Of a stretch of DNA of 64,000 bases, positions 45,939 to 54,898 are shown piece by piece (the first letter of the stretch is position 1; every line of letters starts with the position of its first letter). Location: the NCBI RefSeq assembly GCF_014851585.1, contig NZ_JACVAB010000001.1, positions 372,001 through 436,000 of the forward strand, read 5' to 3'. Below the pieces are notes generated by a model, which was not told the origin of the DNA, ran no database searches, and worked only from the letters and a program-made list of their open reading frames with translations. Both the position numbers and the translations under genes were made by a program. This stretch comes from Agrobacterium sp. AGB01 (GTDB lineage Bacteria > Pseudomonadota > Alphaproteobacteria > Rhizobiales > Rhizobiaceae).

Positions 45939-46424
45939 ATGAGGTTTAGCCGGAAAAACAGCAGATTTAATAACGGACTTGTCCGGTTATGCATCGCGTC
46001 CGTCTTGTCCGTGGTCGCCACATCCTCCGTTGCTCAGGCACCAGTTGCGCTGGTGCCGACGCGCATCATCTATCCCGGTGAGGTGATTTCTGCCGATGCC
46101 TTGAAAGAGGTTGAAGTCACCAACCCCAATATTTCGAACGGTTATGCCAGTGAAGTCGGCCAGATCGAAGGCCTGATCTCCAAGCAGACACTGCTTCCAG
46201 GCCGCACCATTCCGGTTGCCGCGTTGCGTATCCCCTATGCGGTGACCCGCGGTGCAAGCGTCCGTCTGACCTTTACAATCGGACATATGACGATCTCTGC
46301 AGCGGGTACTCCCATGCAGGACGGTGGTGTGGGCGACGTGGTGCGTGTGCGTAACATTGATTCCGGCGTGATCGTCAACGGCACGGTCATGCGGGACGGC
46401 TCTATTCAGGTGATGGCGAAATGA
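45939..46424 (+). CDS. flgA: Flagellar P-ring assembly chaperone FlgA
   Basis: A 161-aa periplasmic chaperone for P-ring assembly. The signal peptide region is GLVRLCIASVLSVVATSSVAQA and the SAF-like domain has YPGEVISADALKEVEV and RPGRTIPVAALR-like LPGRTIPVAALRIPYAVTRG. It overlaps flgI by 4 bp. Confidence 0.9.
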   Translation: MRFSRKNSRFNNGLVRLCIASVLSVVATSSVAQAPVALVPTRIIYPGEVISADALKEVEVTNPNISNGYASEVGQIEGLISKQTLLPGRTIPVAALRIPYAVTRGASVRLTFTIGHMTISAAGTPMQDGGVGDVVRVRNIDSGVIVNGTVMRDGSIQVMAK

Positions 46425-47542
46425 AAGCCTTGCAGTCGATTGCGATACTTTTTCTGGCTTTGATGACGCAGGTGCTTGCCACCGTGCCGGCCCATGCCAA
46501 TACATCGCGCATCAAGGATATCGCGTCCTTGCAGTCGGGTCGTGACAACCAGTTGATTGGTTACGGTCTTGTGGTTGGTCTTCAGGGAACGGGTGACAGT
46601 CTGCGTTCGTCGCCGTTCACCGAACAGTCCATGCGCGCCATGTTGCAGAACCTCGGCATCACCACACAAGGTGGCCAGGCAAATGCAAAGAACATTGCTG
46701 CCGTCATGGTCACTGCCAACCTGCCACCCTTCGCCAGCCCCGGCAGCCGCGTTGATGTCACGGTCAGCTCGCTGGGTGATTCCACGTCGCTGCGCGGCGG
46801 TACGCTGATCATGACCTCGCTCTCCGGTGCCGATGGCCAGATTTACGCGGTGGCGCAGGGTGCTGTCATCGTCAACGGCTTTTCCGCGCAAGGTGACGCG
46901 GCAACCCTGACGCAGGGTGTAACCACCGCTGCGCGGGTCCCCAATGGCGCAATCATCGAGCGCGAACTGCCATCCAAGTTCAAGGATGGCGTCAACCTTG
47001 TTCTGCAGCTACGCAATCCTGACTTCTCGACCGCGGTTCGTGTAGCCGATGTCGTCAACGCTTTTGCCCGCACCCGTTACGGTGGCACGGTGGCAGAGCC
47101 GCGTGATTCTCAGGAAATCATCGTGCAGAAGCCGCGTGAGGCGGACCTCACACGGCTGATGGCCGAAATTGAGAACCTGCTAGTCGAAACCGATACACCT
47201 GCAAAGGTCGTGATCAACGAGCGGACCGGCACCATCGTCATCGGCGCGGATGTTCGCATCTCGCCAGTGGCGGTCAGCTACGGCACGCTGACGGTTCAGG
47301 TCACCGAAACACCGCAGATCATTCAGCCAGCGCCGTTTTCACGAGGTGAAACCGCTGTCCAGCCCCAGACCGACATCATGGCGATGCAGGAAGGTGGACA
47401 GGTGGCCATCATTGAAGGTCCAGATTTGCGCACGCTGGTGTCCGGTCTCAACAATATCGGGCTGAAAGCCGACGGTATCATTGCCATCCTGCAAGGTATC
47501 AAATCGGCTGGTGCTCTCCAGGCGGAGCTTGTTCTGCAATGA
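46421..47542 (+). CDS. flgI: Flagellar P-ring protein FlgI
   Basis: A 373-aa periplasmic ring protein. The signal peptide (AILFLALMTQVLATVPAHA) precedes RIKDIASLQSGRDNQLIGYGLVVGLQGTGDSL, the FlgI opening. VVINERTGTIVIGADVRISPVAVSYGTLTVQVTE is a further hallmark. It overlaps flgA and motE by 4 bp each. Confidence 0.97.
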   Translation: MKALQSIAILFLALMTQVLATVPAHANTSRIKDIASLQSGRDNQLIGYGLVVGLQGTGDSLRSSPFTEQSMRAMLQNLGITTQGGQANAKNIAAVMVTANLPPFASPGSRVDVTVSSLGDSTSLRGGTLIMTSLSGADGQIYAVAQGAVIVNGFSAQGDAATLTQGVTTAARVPNGAIIERELPSKFKDGVNLVLQLRNPDFSTAVRVADVVNAFARTRYGGTVAEPRDSQEIIVQKPREADLTRLMAEIENLLVETDTPAKVVINERTGTIVIGADVRISPVAVSYGTLTVQVTETPQIIQPAPFSRGETAVQPQTDIMAMQEGGQVAIIEGPDLRTLVSGLNNIGLKADGIIAILQGIKSAGALQAELVLQ

Positions 47543-48081
47543 CGATATTATCTGAAACGCCAAAACGCTCCCTGTTCGAGACCCTTGGCCGCTTTGCCGC
47601 CGTCGCCGGTCTTATCCTGCTCGTTCCGGTCGCTAATGCCGAAAGCCAGCAGGCCATCCTGACGGAAATGAGCACGCAGGAAGAAATCCAGAAATTCTGC
47701 ACGAACATTGCCGATGCAGCCCGCGACCAGCGTTACCTGTTGCAGAAGCAGGAACTGGAAAAGCTGCAGGCGGAAGTCAATGAACGCATCGCCACCCTCG
47801 AAAACCGCAAGACGGAATATGAGGACTGGCTGGCGCGCCGTAACCACTTCCTGGCCCAGGCAAAGGCCAATCTGGTCGATATCTACAAAACGATGAAGGC
47901 GGATGCCGCTGCTCCTCAGCTTGCCGAAATGCATGTCGAAATCGCGGCCGCCATCATCATGCAATTGCCGGCACGTCAGTCCGGCCTGATTTTAAGTGAA
48001 ATGGATGCGCAGAAAGCCGCGATCGTCGCGGGGATCATGTCAAGCGCAACCGATCCGAACACCTCGAAGGATCCGTCATGA
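47539..48081 (+). CDS. motE: MotE, chaperone of the motility protein MotC
   Basis: A 180-aa secreted coiled-coil protein. The signal peptide region is GRFAAVAGLILLVPVANA; then comes a long helix (DQRYLLQKQELEKLQAEVNERIATLENRKTEYEDWLARRNHFLAQAKANLVDIYKTM) and an MgtE-N-like domain (AAAIIMQLPARQSGLILSEMDAQKAAIVAGIM). MotE is known in Sinorhizobium meliloti as a periplasmic chaperone for MotC, and the flgI-motE-flgH order is the same. MotC itself is not in the window. Confidence 0.87.
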   Translation: MTILSETPKRSLFETLGRFAAVAGLILLVPVANAESQQAILTEMSTQEEIQKFCTNIADAARDQRYLLQKQELEKLQAEVNERIATLENRKTEYEDWLARRNHFLAQAKANLVDIYKTMKADAAAPQLAEMHVEIAAAIIMQLPARQSGLILSEMDAQKAAIVAGIMSSATDPNTSKDPS

Positions 48082-48794
48082 CAATGCGTATTCCGGCCCT
48101 GATCTTGCCACTGATTTTGCTCGCGAGCTGCCAGAACAGCCAGACGCTGAAGGAAATTGGCAATGCGCCGGCCATGAGCCCGATTGGCACGGGCCTGCAA
48201 TTCAGCCAGACGCCGCAGATGGGTATGTATCCCAAGCAGCCGAAGCATATGGCCAGCGGTTACTCCCTCTGGAGCGATTCCCAGGGTGCGTTGTTTAAGG
48301 ACCTGCGCGCGCTGAACATCGGTGACATTCTCACGGTCAATATCCAGATCAACGACAAGGCTGATTTCGATAACGAAACCGAACGTAACCGCACCAATGC
48401 CAGCGGTCTGAACTGGAAGGCACAGGCAGAAATCCTTGGATGGACGCCGAACGCGGACTCCAGCATCAAATACGGTTCCGATACCGACACCCAGAGCAAG
48501 GGCAAGACCAAGCGCTCTGAAAAGCTGACACTGCTCGTTGCTGCCGTGGTTACTGGTATTCTCGAAAACGGTAACCTCATCATCAGCGGTTCGCAGGAAG
48601 TCCGCGTGAACCATGAAATCCGTATCCTCAACGTCGCTGGTATCGTGCGGCCGCAGGATGTGGATGCAGACAACATGATCTCGTATGAGCGCATTGCCGA
48701 AGCGCGTATCTCCTACGGTGGCCGTGGCCGTCTGACGGAAGTACAGCAGCCACCGGTCGGCCAGCAGATCGTCGATCTGTTCTCGCCAATCTGA
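48078..48794 (+). CDS. flgH: Flagellar L-ring protein FlgH
   Basis: A 238-aa outer-membrane lipoprotein ring subunit. The signal peptide ends in a lipobox (LLASC, near residue 18). GDILTVNIQINDKADFDNETERNR and LPLLVAAVVTGILENGNLIISGSQEVRVNHEIRILNVAGIVRPQDVD-like sequence (LTLLVAAVVTGILENGNLII) are typical. It overlaps motE by 4 bp. Confidence 0.96.
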   Translation: MTMRIPALILPLILLASCQNSQTLKEIGNAPAMSPIGTGLQFSQTPQMGMYPKQPKHMASGYSLWSDSQGALFKDLRALNIGDILTVNIQINDKADFDNETERNRTNASGLNWKAQAEILGWTPNADSSIKYGSDTDTQSKGKTKRSEKLTLLVAAVVTGILENGNLIISGSQEVRVNHEIRILNVAGIVRPQDVDADNMISYERIAEARISYGGRGRLTEVQQPPVGQQIVDLFSPI

Positions 48795-48805
48795 TGCAGT
48801 CCTAA

Positions 48806-48835
48806 ACCGGCATGGCCTTCAGGCGGTGCCGGTTA
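48806..48835 (+). repeat. Intercistronic hairpin between flgH and fliL
   Basis: Stem AACCGGCA (48806-48813) / TGCCGGTT (48828-48835) with a 14-nt loop. The following bases are ATTGCTC, so it lacks a T run. It may be an mRNA processing or attenuating element inside the operon. Confidence 0.4.
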
Positions 48836-48874
48836 TTGCTCAAAGCAAACAGAAGTCCGGAGTAAAACAAGGTC

Positions 48875-49378
48875 ATGGATAACGCACAGACCGGCGAGGA
48901 AAAACCCAAGAAGTCGCCTCTTGTCATGACGATAGCAAGCGTTGCAATCCTGACGCTGGTTGGCGCCGGTGGTGGCTGGTTTCTGGGTGGCTTTATCGCG
49001 CCGAAAATCGGCAAGGTCGTGGAAGAACATGCTGCGGCCGCGGCCCATGGAGGCGACAAAGAAAACGCCGGACTTCCCAAGGTCGATCCCAAGGTAAACG
49101 GTATTCTGCAGCTTGACCCGGTCACGGCAAATCTTGCCTATCCTTCGACCAACTGGATCCGGCTTGAAGTCGCGCTGATGTTCAACGGCGAACCGGACGT
49201 GAAAATGGCTGAAGATATCCATCAGGATCTGATGGCGTATCTGCGCACCGTTTCACTGCAGCAGCTTGAAGGGCCGCGTGGCTTTCAATATCTACGGGAT
49301 GACGTACAGGAACGTGTTGACCTGCGTTCGGAAGGGCGAGTATCGAAGGTTATGTTCCGAACCTTTGTGATCGAATGA
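48875..49378 (+). CDS. fliL: Flagellar basal body-associated protein FliL
   Basis: A 167-aa single-pass inner-membrane protein near the stator. The membrane helix is PLVMTIASVAILTLVGAGGGWFLGGFIA, and the periplasmic domain includes YPSTNWIRLEVALMFNGEPDVKMAEDIHQDLMAYLRTVSLQQLEGPRGFQYLRDDVQERVDLRS. Overlaps fliP by 4 bp. Confidence 0.93.
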   Translation: MDNAQTGEEKPKKSPLVMTIASVAILTLVGAGGGWFLGGFIAPKIGKVVEEHAAAAAHGGDKENAGLPKVDPKVNGILQLDPVTANLAYPSTNWIRLEVALMFNGEPDVKMAEDIHQDLMAYLRTVSLQQLEGPRGFQYLRDDVQERVDLRSEGRVSKVMFRTFVIE

Positions 49379-50112
49379 TTCGATTTTTTTTGACCATTGC
49401 TGTCCTCTTGGTTTTGCCGGGCCTTGCTAACGCCCAGCAATTGCCGACTGATTTGCTGAATATGCAGATTGACGGTTCCGTCGCAGCATGGATCATCAGA
49501 ACATTTGGCCTGTTGACGGTTCTGTCCGTCGCACCGGGCATCCTGATCATGGTCACGAGCTTTCCGCGCTTCGTGATCGCGTTCTCCATCCTGCGTTCCG
49601 GCATGGGATTGGCAACAACACCTTCCAACATGATCCTTGTCAGCATGGCGATGTTCATGACGTTCTACGTCATGTCGCCGACCTTTGATCGTGCGTGGAC
49701 AGAAGGCGTGCAGCCATTGCTGCAAAACCAGCTGACTGAACAGGAAGCTGTGGTGAAGATTGCCGAACCCTTCCGCACTTTCATGACAGCCAATACCCGC
49801 GACAAGGATTTGAAACTGTTCGTGGATATCGCCCGTGAGCGCGGGCAGGAAGTCATGGCCGAAAACCTGATCGATTACCGGGTTCTGGTGCCTGCCTTCA
49901 TGCTTTCGGAAATCAGACGCGGTTTTGAAATCGGCTTCCTGATTATCGTGCCATTTCTGGTGATCGATATTATCGTGGCGACGATTACCATGGCCATGGG
50001 TATGATGATGTTGCCGCCGACATCGATCTCCCTGCCATTCAAGATATTATTTTTCGTTCTGATTGATGGCTGGAACCTGCTTGTCGGCAGTCTGATACGA
50101 TCGTTTTCTTGA
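49375..50112 (+). CDS. fliP: Flagellar type III export protein FliP
   Basis: A 245-aa export-gate membrane protein. The signal peptide is RFFLTIAVLLVLPGLANA. SMAMFMTFYVMSPTFDRAW and FKILFFVLIDGWNLLVGSLIRSF are the FliP/FliQ-type signatures; LLIVVPFLVIDIIVA-like ILIVPFLVIDIIVATITMAMGM is present. It ends the fliP-side of the cluster; fliQ and fliR are not in the window. Confidence 0.96.
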   Translation: MIRFFLTIAVLLVLPGLANAQQLPTDLLNMQIDGSVAAWIIRTFGLLTVLSVAPGILIMVTSFPRFVIAFSILRSGMGLATTPSNMILVSMAMFMTFYVMSPTFDRAWTEGVQPLLQNQLTEQEAVVKIAEPFRTFMTANTRDKDLKLFVDIARERGQEVMAENLIDYRVLVPAFMLSEIRRGFEIGFLIIVPFLVIDIIVATITMAMGMMMLPPTSISLPFKILFFVLIDGWNLLVGSLIRSFS

Positions 50113-50247
50113 AAACGTTCCAGAAAAAGCTGTAACAATCTGGTCTAAGTGGAAACACATCTGGATTGATGCTGCCAAGCGGCATCGAACAGCATATTTT
50201 GATGAAGTCATTACCCGGACAACCAGCAAACGGCGAGTTTGATTGCG

Positions 50248-50967
50248 ATGCAGCCCAAAGACCTTGAAGAGCAAGCCGATACAGCAAAGGTGAGAGGTTC
50301 AGGCACGCAGACGGTTTACAGCACGTTGCGCAATGAAATTCTCTCCATGGCCCTGCCACCAGGTAGCCCGCTGGATGAGGTTCGTCTGTCCGAACGTTTT
50401 GGCATGTCACGTACACCGGTGCGCGAAGCCTTGTTGCGCCTGGCGGCTGATGGTCTGGTGACCACGCTTCCCAACCGCAACACCATTGTGTCAACGATTG
50501 ATTTCGCATCCCTGCCGACTTACTTCGATGCGCTGACCTTGATGTACCGCGTCACCACCCGGCAGGCAGCAAAACATCCCAATGCTGAAGGCATGAAGAC
50601 CATTCTGGATTACCAGAAACAGTTTGCCGAAGCCGTAGAAGCCAGAAATGCCTACGCGATGATCGAGGCAAACCGTGAATTCCACGTGGCAATTGCAGCG
50701 CTCGGCGGTAACGCCTACTACACCGCGTTTTTTGCCAGGCTGTTGGACGAGGGGCGGCGTATCCTGCGGCTTTATTATTCGACATTTGATGACCGCTTGC
50801 CGCGCCAATATGTTGATGAGCACGAAGAAATGATTGCAGCTATTGCCGCCGGTGATGTTGAAAAGGCCGATGAACTGGCGATTGCCCATGCCGCACAGAT
50901 CGTCCGGCAGATACAGGAATATGTCGCCCGTGATATGAATAACGCGGTCGAAATTCAGGGTATCTGA
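50248..50967 (+). CDS. GntR-family regulator with FCD domain (first of two)
   Basis: A 239-aa FadR-type regulator. The HTH is RNEILSMALPPGSPLDEVRLSERFGMSRTPVREALLRLAADGLVTTLPNRN, and the FCD effector domain follows (DEHEEMIAAIAAGDVEKADELAIAHA with its metal/ligand histidines). A TTG at 50239 is a possible earlier start. It lies 135 bp after fliP but is probably a separate unit. No metabolic target gene is adjacent. Confidence 0.86.
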   Translation: MQPKDLEEQADTAKVRGSGTQTVYSTLRNEILSMALPPGSPLDEVRLSERFGMSRTPVREALLRLAADGLVTTLPNRNTIVSTIDFASLPTYFDALTLMYRVTTRQAAKHPNAEGMKTILDYQKQFAEAVEARNAYAMIEANREFHVAIAALGGNAYYTAFFARLLDEGRRILRLYYSTFDDRLPRQYVDEHEEMIAAIAAGDVEKADELAIAHAAQIVRQIQEYVARDMNNAVEIQGI

Positions 50968-51121
50968 CCTTCCACGAGGGTGGAAAGATTGCCTTCTGTA
51001 TCAATTGGGCGTGAGCTCTTGCATCTTTTGGGTTGTGTTGCGTTTTATGCGGCAACTGATTTCTGTTTTACGCATTGTCAGACTGAATATTTTTTAATTC
51101 ACTTGATAGGGGGCAACCCTG

Positions 51122-51802
51122 ATGCCGACATCACCGAAGCCGCGCACCCTTTCAGGTGCTATTGTCGAAAAAATACGCCAGGGAATTCTGGCAGGGCAAT
51201 ATCCCGCCGGAAGCCAGTTACGGCAGGATGCGCTTGCGGAAGCCTATGGCGTAAGCCGAATTCCGGTGCGTGAGGCGCTTTTTCAACTCGAAGCAGAAGG
51301 ATTGGTTCGTATTGTGCCACAAAAGGGCGCGGTGGTGTCGGAACTGTCCGTCGCGGAAATCAATGATGTTTTTGAACTGCGGGCGTTGCTGGAACCTAGG
51401 CTGTTGCTCAGTTCGGCTCCACAATTGGATCAACAGGATTTCATCACTCTCGATAAGATCCACGGAGCTTTCATGACGGCAACTGCCAATGGTGACGTGC
51501 AACAATATGGCCAGTTGAATGCTCAACTGCATATGGCACTTTACCGTCGCTCTAATTTGCCCAAAAGCCGACAAATCGTCACCTCACTGCTGCAAACCAG
51601 TGAGCGCTATACCACCTTGCAGCTGTCAAATCCCGAAGCGATGAGCCGCGCCATGCGTGAGCACAGAGACATGATAAACCTTTGTCGCAGCAGGGAATTT
51701 GACAAAGCGGCACATTTCCTGCGCGGGCATATCGAGACGGTGCGCGAAGATCTGCTGACGGTGATTGATAGATATGAGACGGCAGCAGCACCTGCGCAAT
51801 AG
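51122..51802 (+). CDS. GntR-family regulator with FCD domain (second of two)
   Basis: A 226-aa FCD-type GntR regulator. HTH: IRQGILAGQYPAGSQLRQDALAEAYGVSRIPVREALFQLEAEGLVRIVPQKGAVV; the FCD part ends with REHRDMINLCRSREFDKAAHFLRGHIETVREDLLTVI. It is only distantly similar to the first GntR protein, so this is not a recent duplication. A GGGGG ribosome-binding stretch lies 8 bp before ATG 51122. Confidence 0.86.
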   Translation: MPTSPKPRTLSGAIVEKIRQGILAGQYPAGSQLRQDALAEAYGVSRIPVREALFQLEAEGLVRIVPQKGAVVSELSVAEINDVFELRALLEPRLLLSSAPQLDQQDFITLDKIHGAFMTATANGDVQQYGQLNAQLHMALYRRSNLPKSRQIVTSLLQTSERYTTLQLSNPEAMSRAMREHRDMINLCRSREFDKAAHFLRGHIETVREDLLTVIDRYETAAAPAQ

Positions 51803-51939
51803 CTTTTGTAAAGCTCCAAATGACGTGACGGTCTAACATTGTTTTGAGGGGAAAAACCCACCCAACCGGTTTGCTCGGCAGATAGAAGGTATGATTTTCG
51901 GCTTGTTCGTGGCACTAACACACGGATGAGGAGAACCAG

Positions 51940-52392
51940 ATGATCGTCGGAATCATAGCAAGCATTGTGTTGGCAGGTTTTGCCTTCGTATTCCCGCATA
52001 GAATGAAACTTGTCCTGACCGCCTTGGTAATCGTCTGGGTGGCAAGTGCGGCAATGATTTATTGGGAAACTGTGAAAGCCAGCGAGCGGCTGACGAGGAT
52101 TGTCGCGACGGCGGCAATCGATCCCACCTGTGGCGATCCGAAATTACCACTGCGGATCACGTTCAAAAACGACAATTCGTCCGCCATCCTGAAACTCGGT
52201 TATACGCTTGAAGGCTTTGAGCCGGCATTCCGTGCCTCAGTCGCCTATGATGGTTATCAGAGCAGCAATGTCAGAATAGCGGCAGGTGAAAGTTACAGTG
52301 CATGCCGTGCATTCCGTATGCGCGGCAGCGAAAGCGCATCACCAGCAAGTCTCAACTGGGTTGTGACGGTAAACTCCGCCGAGTTTGAATGA
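51940..52392 (+). CDS. Small membrane protein of unknown function
   Basis: A 150-aa protein with two predicted membrane helices (about residues 2-19 and 23-42) and a C-terminal domain likely in the periplasm. That domain has two cysteines (Cys64, Cys122) that could form a disulfide, and beta-rich sequence (LPLRITFKNDNSSAILKLGYTLEGF). The ATG follows ATGAGGAG. No family recognised. Confidence 0.68.
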   Translation: MIVGIIASIVLAGFAFVFPHRMKLVLTALVIVWVASAAMIYWETVKASERLTRIVATAAIDPTCGDPKLPLRITFKNDNSSAILKLGYTLEGFEPAFRASVAYDGYQSSNVRIAAGESYSACRAFRMRGSESASPASLNWVVTVNSAEFE

Positions 52393-52433
52393 CATTATGT
52401 TTTCAGGCGGTTACCGCGCGGGATAAGCCATGA

Positions 52434-52466
52434 AAAAAGCCGCGCTTTTGGCGCGGCTTTCTTTTT
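52434..52466. terminator. Bidirectional terminator between the membrane protein and flagellin genes
   Basis: Stem AAAGCCGCGC / GCGCGGCTTT (52436-52460) with a short TTTTG loop and T/A runs. The genes on either side are convergent. Confidence 0.88.
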
Positions 52467-52485
52467 CTGAGCATTGCTCCGTTTA

Positions 52486-53406
52486 TTAACGGAAGAGCTG
52501 AAGAATGTTTTCCGAGTTGCTGTTTGCAATCGACAGCGACTGGATGCCGAGCTGCTGCTGTGTCTGCAGAGCCTTCAGGCGAGTGGATTCTTCGTTCATG
52601 TCAGCGTCAACCAGACGACCGATACCGCTTTCGATGGATTCGTTGAGCTTGGCAACGAATTCTTCCTGCAGGTCGATACGCATGGAGATCGAACCGAGGT
52701 CAGCAGCAGCACTTGTCATCTGCTTCAGAGCGGTTTCAACCATTGTGAGCGCGTCAGACAGGTAGTCGGTCGATGTGTTGGTAACGTCAAGCGTGAAGAC
52801 GGACGCAGTGCCTGCACCCACTGTGCCAATGTTACCAAGAATACCGGTAGAAGTGACGATGCCACCAGCTGTGTTGGTGCCGAACAGAACGTTTGCAGTG
52901 CCAGATGTGCTGGAGTCCAGAACGTATTCTGTGTGCTTGACGGTAACGTTGTTGTTGCTGTCACGGACAAAACCGGAAACAACAGACTGTGTGCCGGAGC
53001 CAATAACCCAGTTTTCGCCGCTGAAGGAAGCAGCTTCTGCAATCGACTTCAGCTGGTCCTGCAGCTGGTCAATCTCTTCCTGCACCTTCTTGGTGTCGAC
53101 AGAGTTTTCCTGCGCAGTAACGAGCTTCTTCTTGATTTCTTTAACAACGTCGATGGCGGATTCCATCGCGGTGTAAGCGGTGTCAACCTTGGCGGCGCCC
53201 AGACCGAGTGCGTCGGAAACGGCGTCCAGAGCCATGTTGTCAGAACGCATAGTGGTCGCGATTGACCAGTAAGCAGCGTTGTCGGATGCTTCACCAACGC
53301 GCAGGCCGGACGAAACGCGGCCCTGGGTTGTTTCCATGTTGGAATTGATGTTGCGAAGGGTCTGAAGCGCAGACATGGCTGCGATGTTTGTCAAAATGCT
53401 GGTCAT
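52486..53406 (-). CDS. Flagellin (306 aa)
   Basis: A rhizobial-type flagellin. The N-terminal D0/D1 region is TSILTNIAAMSALQTLRNINSNMETTQGRVSSGLRVGEASDNAAYWSIATTMRSDNMALDAV, and the C-terminus is GRLVDADMNEESTRLKALQTQQQLGIQSLSIANSNSENILQLFR. The central variable domain is short (about residues 150-200). It is the distal of two tandem leftward flagellins and is secreted by the export apparatus encoded nearby. The paralogue letter (flaA-D) cannot be assigned. Confidence 0.93.
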   Translation of the reverse strand: MTSILTNIAAMSALQTLRNINSNMETTQGRVSSGLRVGEASDNAAYWSIATTMRSDNMALDAVSDALGLGAAKVDTAYTAMESAIDVVKEIKKKLVTAQENSVDTKKVQEEIDQLQDQLKSIAEAASFSGENWVIGSGTQSVVSGFVRDSNNNVTVKHTEYVLDSSTSGTANVLFGTNTAGGIVTSTGILGNIGTVGAGTASVFTLDVTNTSTDYLSDALTMVETALKQMTSAAADLGSISMRIDLQEEFVAKLNESIESGIGRLVDADMNEESTRLKALQTQQQLGIQSLSIANSNSENILQLFR

Positions 53407-53668
53407 TGGAAGTTGCCCCTTGAATTGGCTGATTTAAGGAAGGGACATTCCGGTATCACCGGTGAACGACAGACAGCGTCATGCTTGCTAACATATTAAT
53501 AAATATGGTTAACTTGTCGTTTCGTTGCCGCTAGAAAACACCAATATGGTTAAAGAAAACCTAACTGCGCGAAAATTTGTTTAAAACGAAAAAAGCCGCC
53601 CCTTGCGGAGCGGCCTTCTTTCAAGAGTTGCAGTACGATCAGCCTTCGTACGCCGCTCTTTTTTTCTA
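53407..53668 (-). promoter_or_regulatory. Spacer between flagellin genes with terminator and promoter region
   Basis: The hairpin GCCGCCCC/GGAGCGGC (53594-53613), followed on the minus strand by GGCTTTTTTCG, ends the upstream flagellin gene. The AT-rich stretch 53470-53585 must hold the downstream flagellin promoter; I see no clear sigma-54 or sigma-28 element. Confidence 0.6.
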
Positions 53669-54580
53669 TTAACGGAACAGCGACAGAATGTTCTGCGAGT
53701 CCGAGTTTGCAATCGACAGCGACTGGATGGCCAGCTGCTGCTGCGTCTGCAGAGCCTTCAGGCGAGTGGACTCTTCGTTCATGTCAGCGTCAACCAGACG
53801 GCCGATACCGCTTTCGAGCGAGTCGCTCAGCTTGGAGATGAAGTCTTCCTGGAGATCGATACGCATGGAGATCGAACCGAGTTCAGCACCGGCACTTGTC
53901 ATTGCAGTCAGAGCAGTTTCAACAGCGCTCAGAGCCTGATCAAGGTAACCAGTCGAGGTGTTGGTAACGTCCAGTTCGATAACCGAGATACCGAGCGAAC
54001 CGCTGGTTGCGCCGAGAATACCTGCTGTCGTGACCAGAGCGCCGGCAGTGTTGGTGCCGAACAGAACGTTGGCATCGGTGCCGCTGTCCTTCATGACGTA
54101 GTCGGTCTTCTTGACAGTTACGTTACCGCTGCTGTCACGAACGAAGCCAGAAACAACCGATTCAGTGCGTGCGCCAGCGATCAGGTTCTTGCCGGAGAAG
54201 GAAGCAGATTCTGCAATCGACTTCAGCTGATCCTGCAGCTGATCGATTTCTTCCTGAACCTTCTTGCCGTCAACGGAACCTTCCTGGGCCGTAACGATCT
54301 TCTTCTTGATTTCCTTAACGACTTCGATAGCGGATTCCATACCGGAGTAAGCGGTATCAACCTTGGCGGCGCCAAGACCGATAGCATCCTCAACGGCAGA
54401 AAGAGCACCGTTGTCAGAACGCATGGTTGTTGCGATCGACCAGTAAGCGGCGTTGTCGGAAGCCTGTGAGACGCGCTGACCCGTAGAAATGTTGTTCTGC
54501 GTGTTCTCGAGGTTGCTGTTGATAGAGCGCAGAGTCTGCAGAGCGGACATTGCGGAAACGTTAGTCAGAATGCTTGCCAT
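53669..54580 (-). CDS. Flagellin (303 aa)
   Basis: A second flagellin, closely similar to its neighbour at both ends (ASILTNVSAMSALQTLRSINSNLENTQNNISTGQRVSQASDNAAYWSIATTMRSDNGAL; C-terminal GRLVDADMNEESTRLKALQTQQQLAIQSLSIANSDSQNILSLFR) but diverged in the middle (residues 140-200). Being the first of the pair, and closest to the glycosyltransferase gene across a 318-bp promoter region, it is probably a main filament subunit. Confidence 0.93.
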   Translation of the reverse strand: MASILTNVSAMSALQTLRSINSNLENTQNNISTGQRVSQASDNAAYWSIATTMRSDNGALSAVEDAIGLGAAKVDTAYSGMESAIEVVKEIKKKIVTAQEGSVDGKKVQEEIDQLQDQLKSIAESASFSGKNLIAGARTESVVSGFVRDSSGNVTVKKTDYVMKDSGTDANVLFGTNTAGALVTTAGILGATSGSLGISVIELDVTNTSTGYLDQALSAVETALTAMTSAGAELGSISMRIDLQEDFISKLSDSLESGIGRLVDADMNEESTRLKALQTQQQLAIQSLSIANSDSQNILSLFR

Positions 54581-54898
54581 AGTAGAATTGTCCCTTTGAT
54601 ACGAAATACTAGTTGGGGGACATACCGGACTTAAATATTCACCGGTTCACAGCAGTTATACATCATGCTACTCGGTCTTTCTATTTACTCAGAAGAACCA
54701 AACCTGCTGTGTGTGGAAGTAATTTGGCAGTCAAAACTTGCTGAGTTATTAAAATTTGAGTCAAATGCCGGTCACTCAATCTTTATGGTTATCAAAGGGT
54801 AAACAGTTAATCACACCCGCCACAGGCAAGCTTCATGGTGGAAACTGGAAGGAATCGCCCGTCTATTTACGAAGCATCGCTTCATCGGAGTCCTGAAC
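54581..54898. promoter_or_regulatory. Divergent promoter region between flagellin and GT41 genes
   Basis: A 318-base AT-rich gap. The flagellin leader carries AAAGGGAC as ribosome-binding site. No other gene, hairpin or recognisable sigma-factor box was seen. Confidence 0.5.

Noticed and set aside
52474-54469. Long plus-strand Cys/Val-rich ORFs opposite the two flagellin genes
   Set aside because: Both are mirror images of the conserved flagellin ends, hence their mutual similarity.
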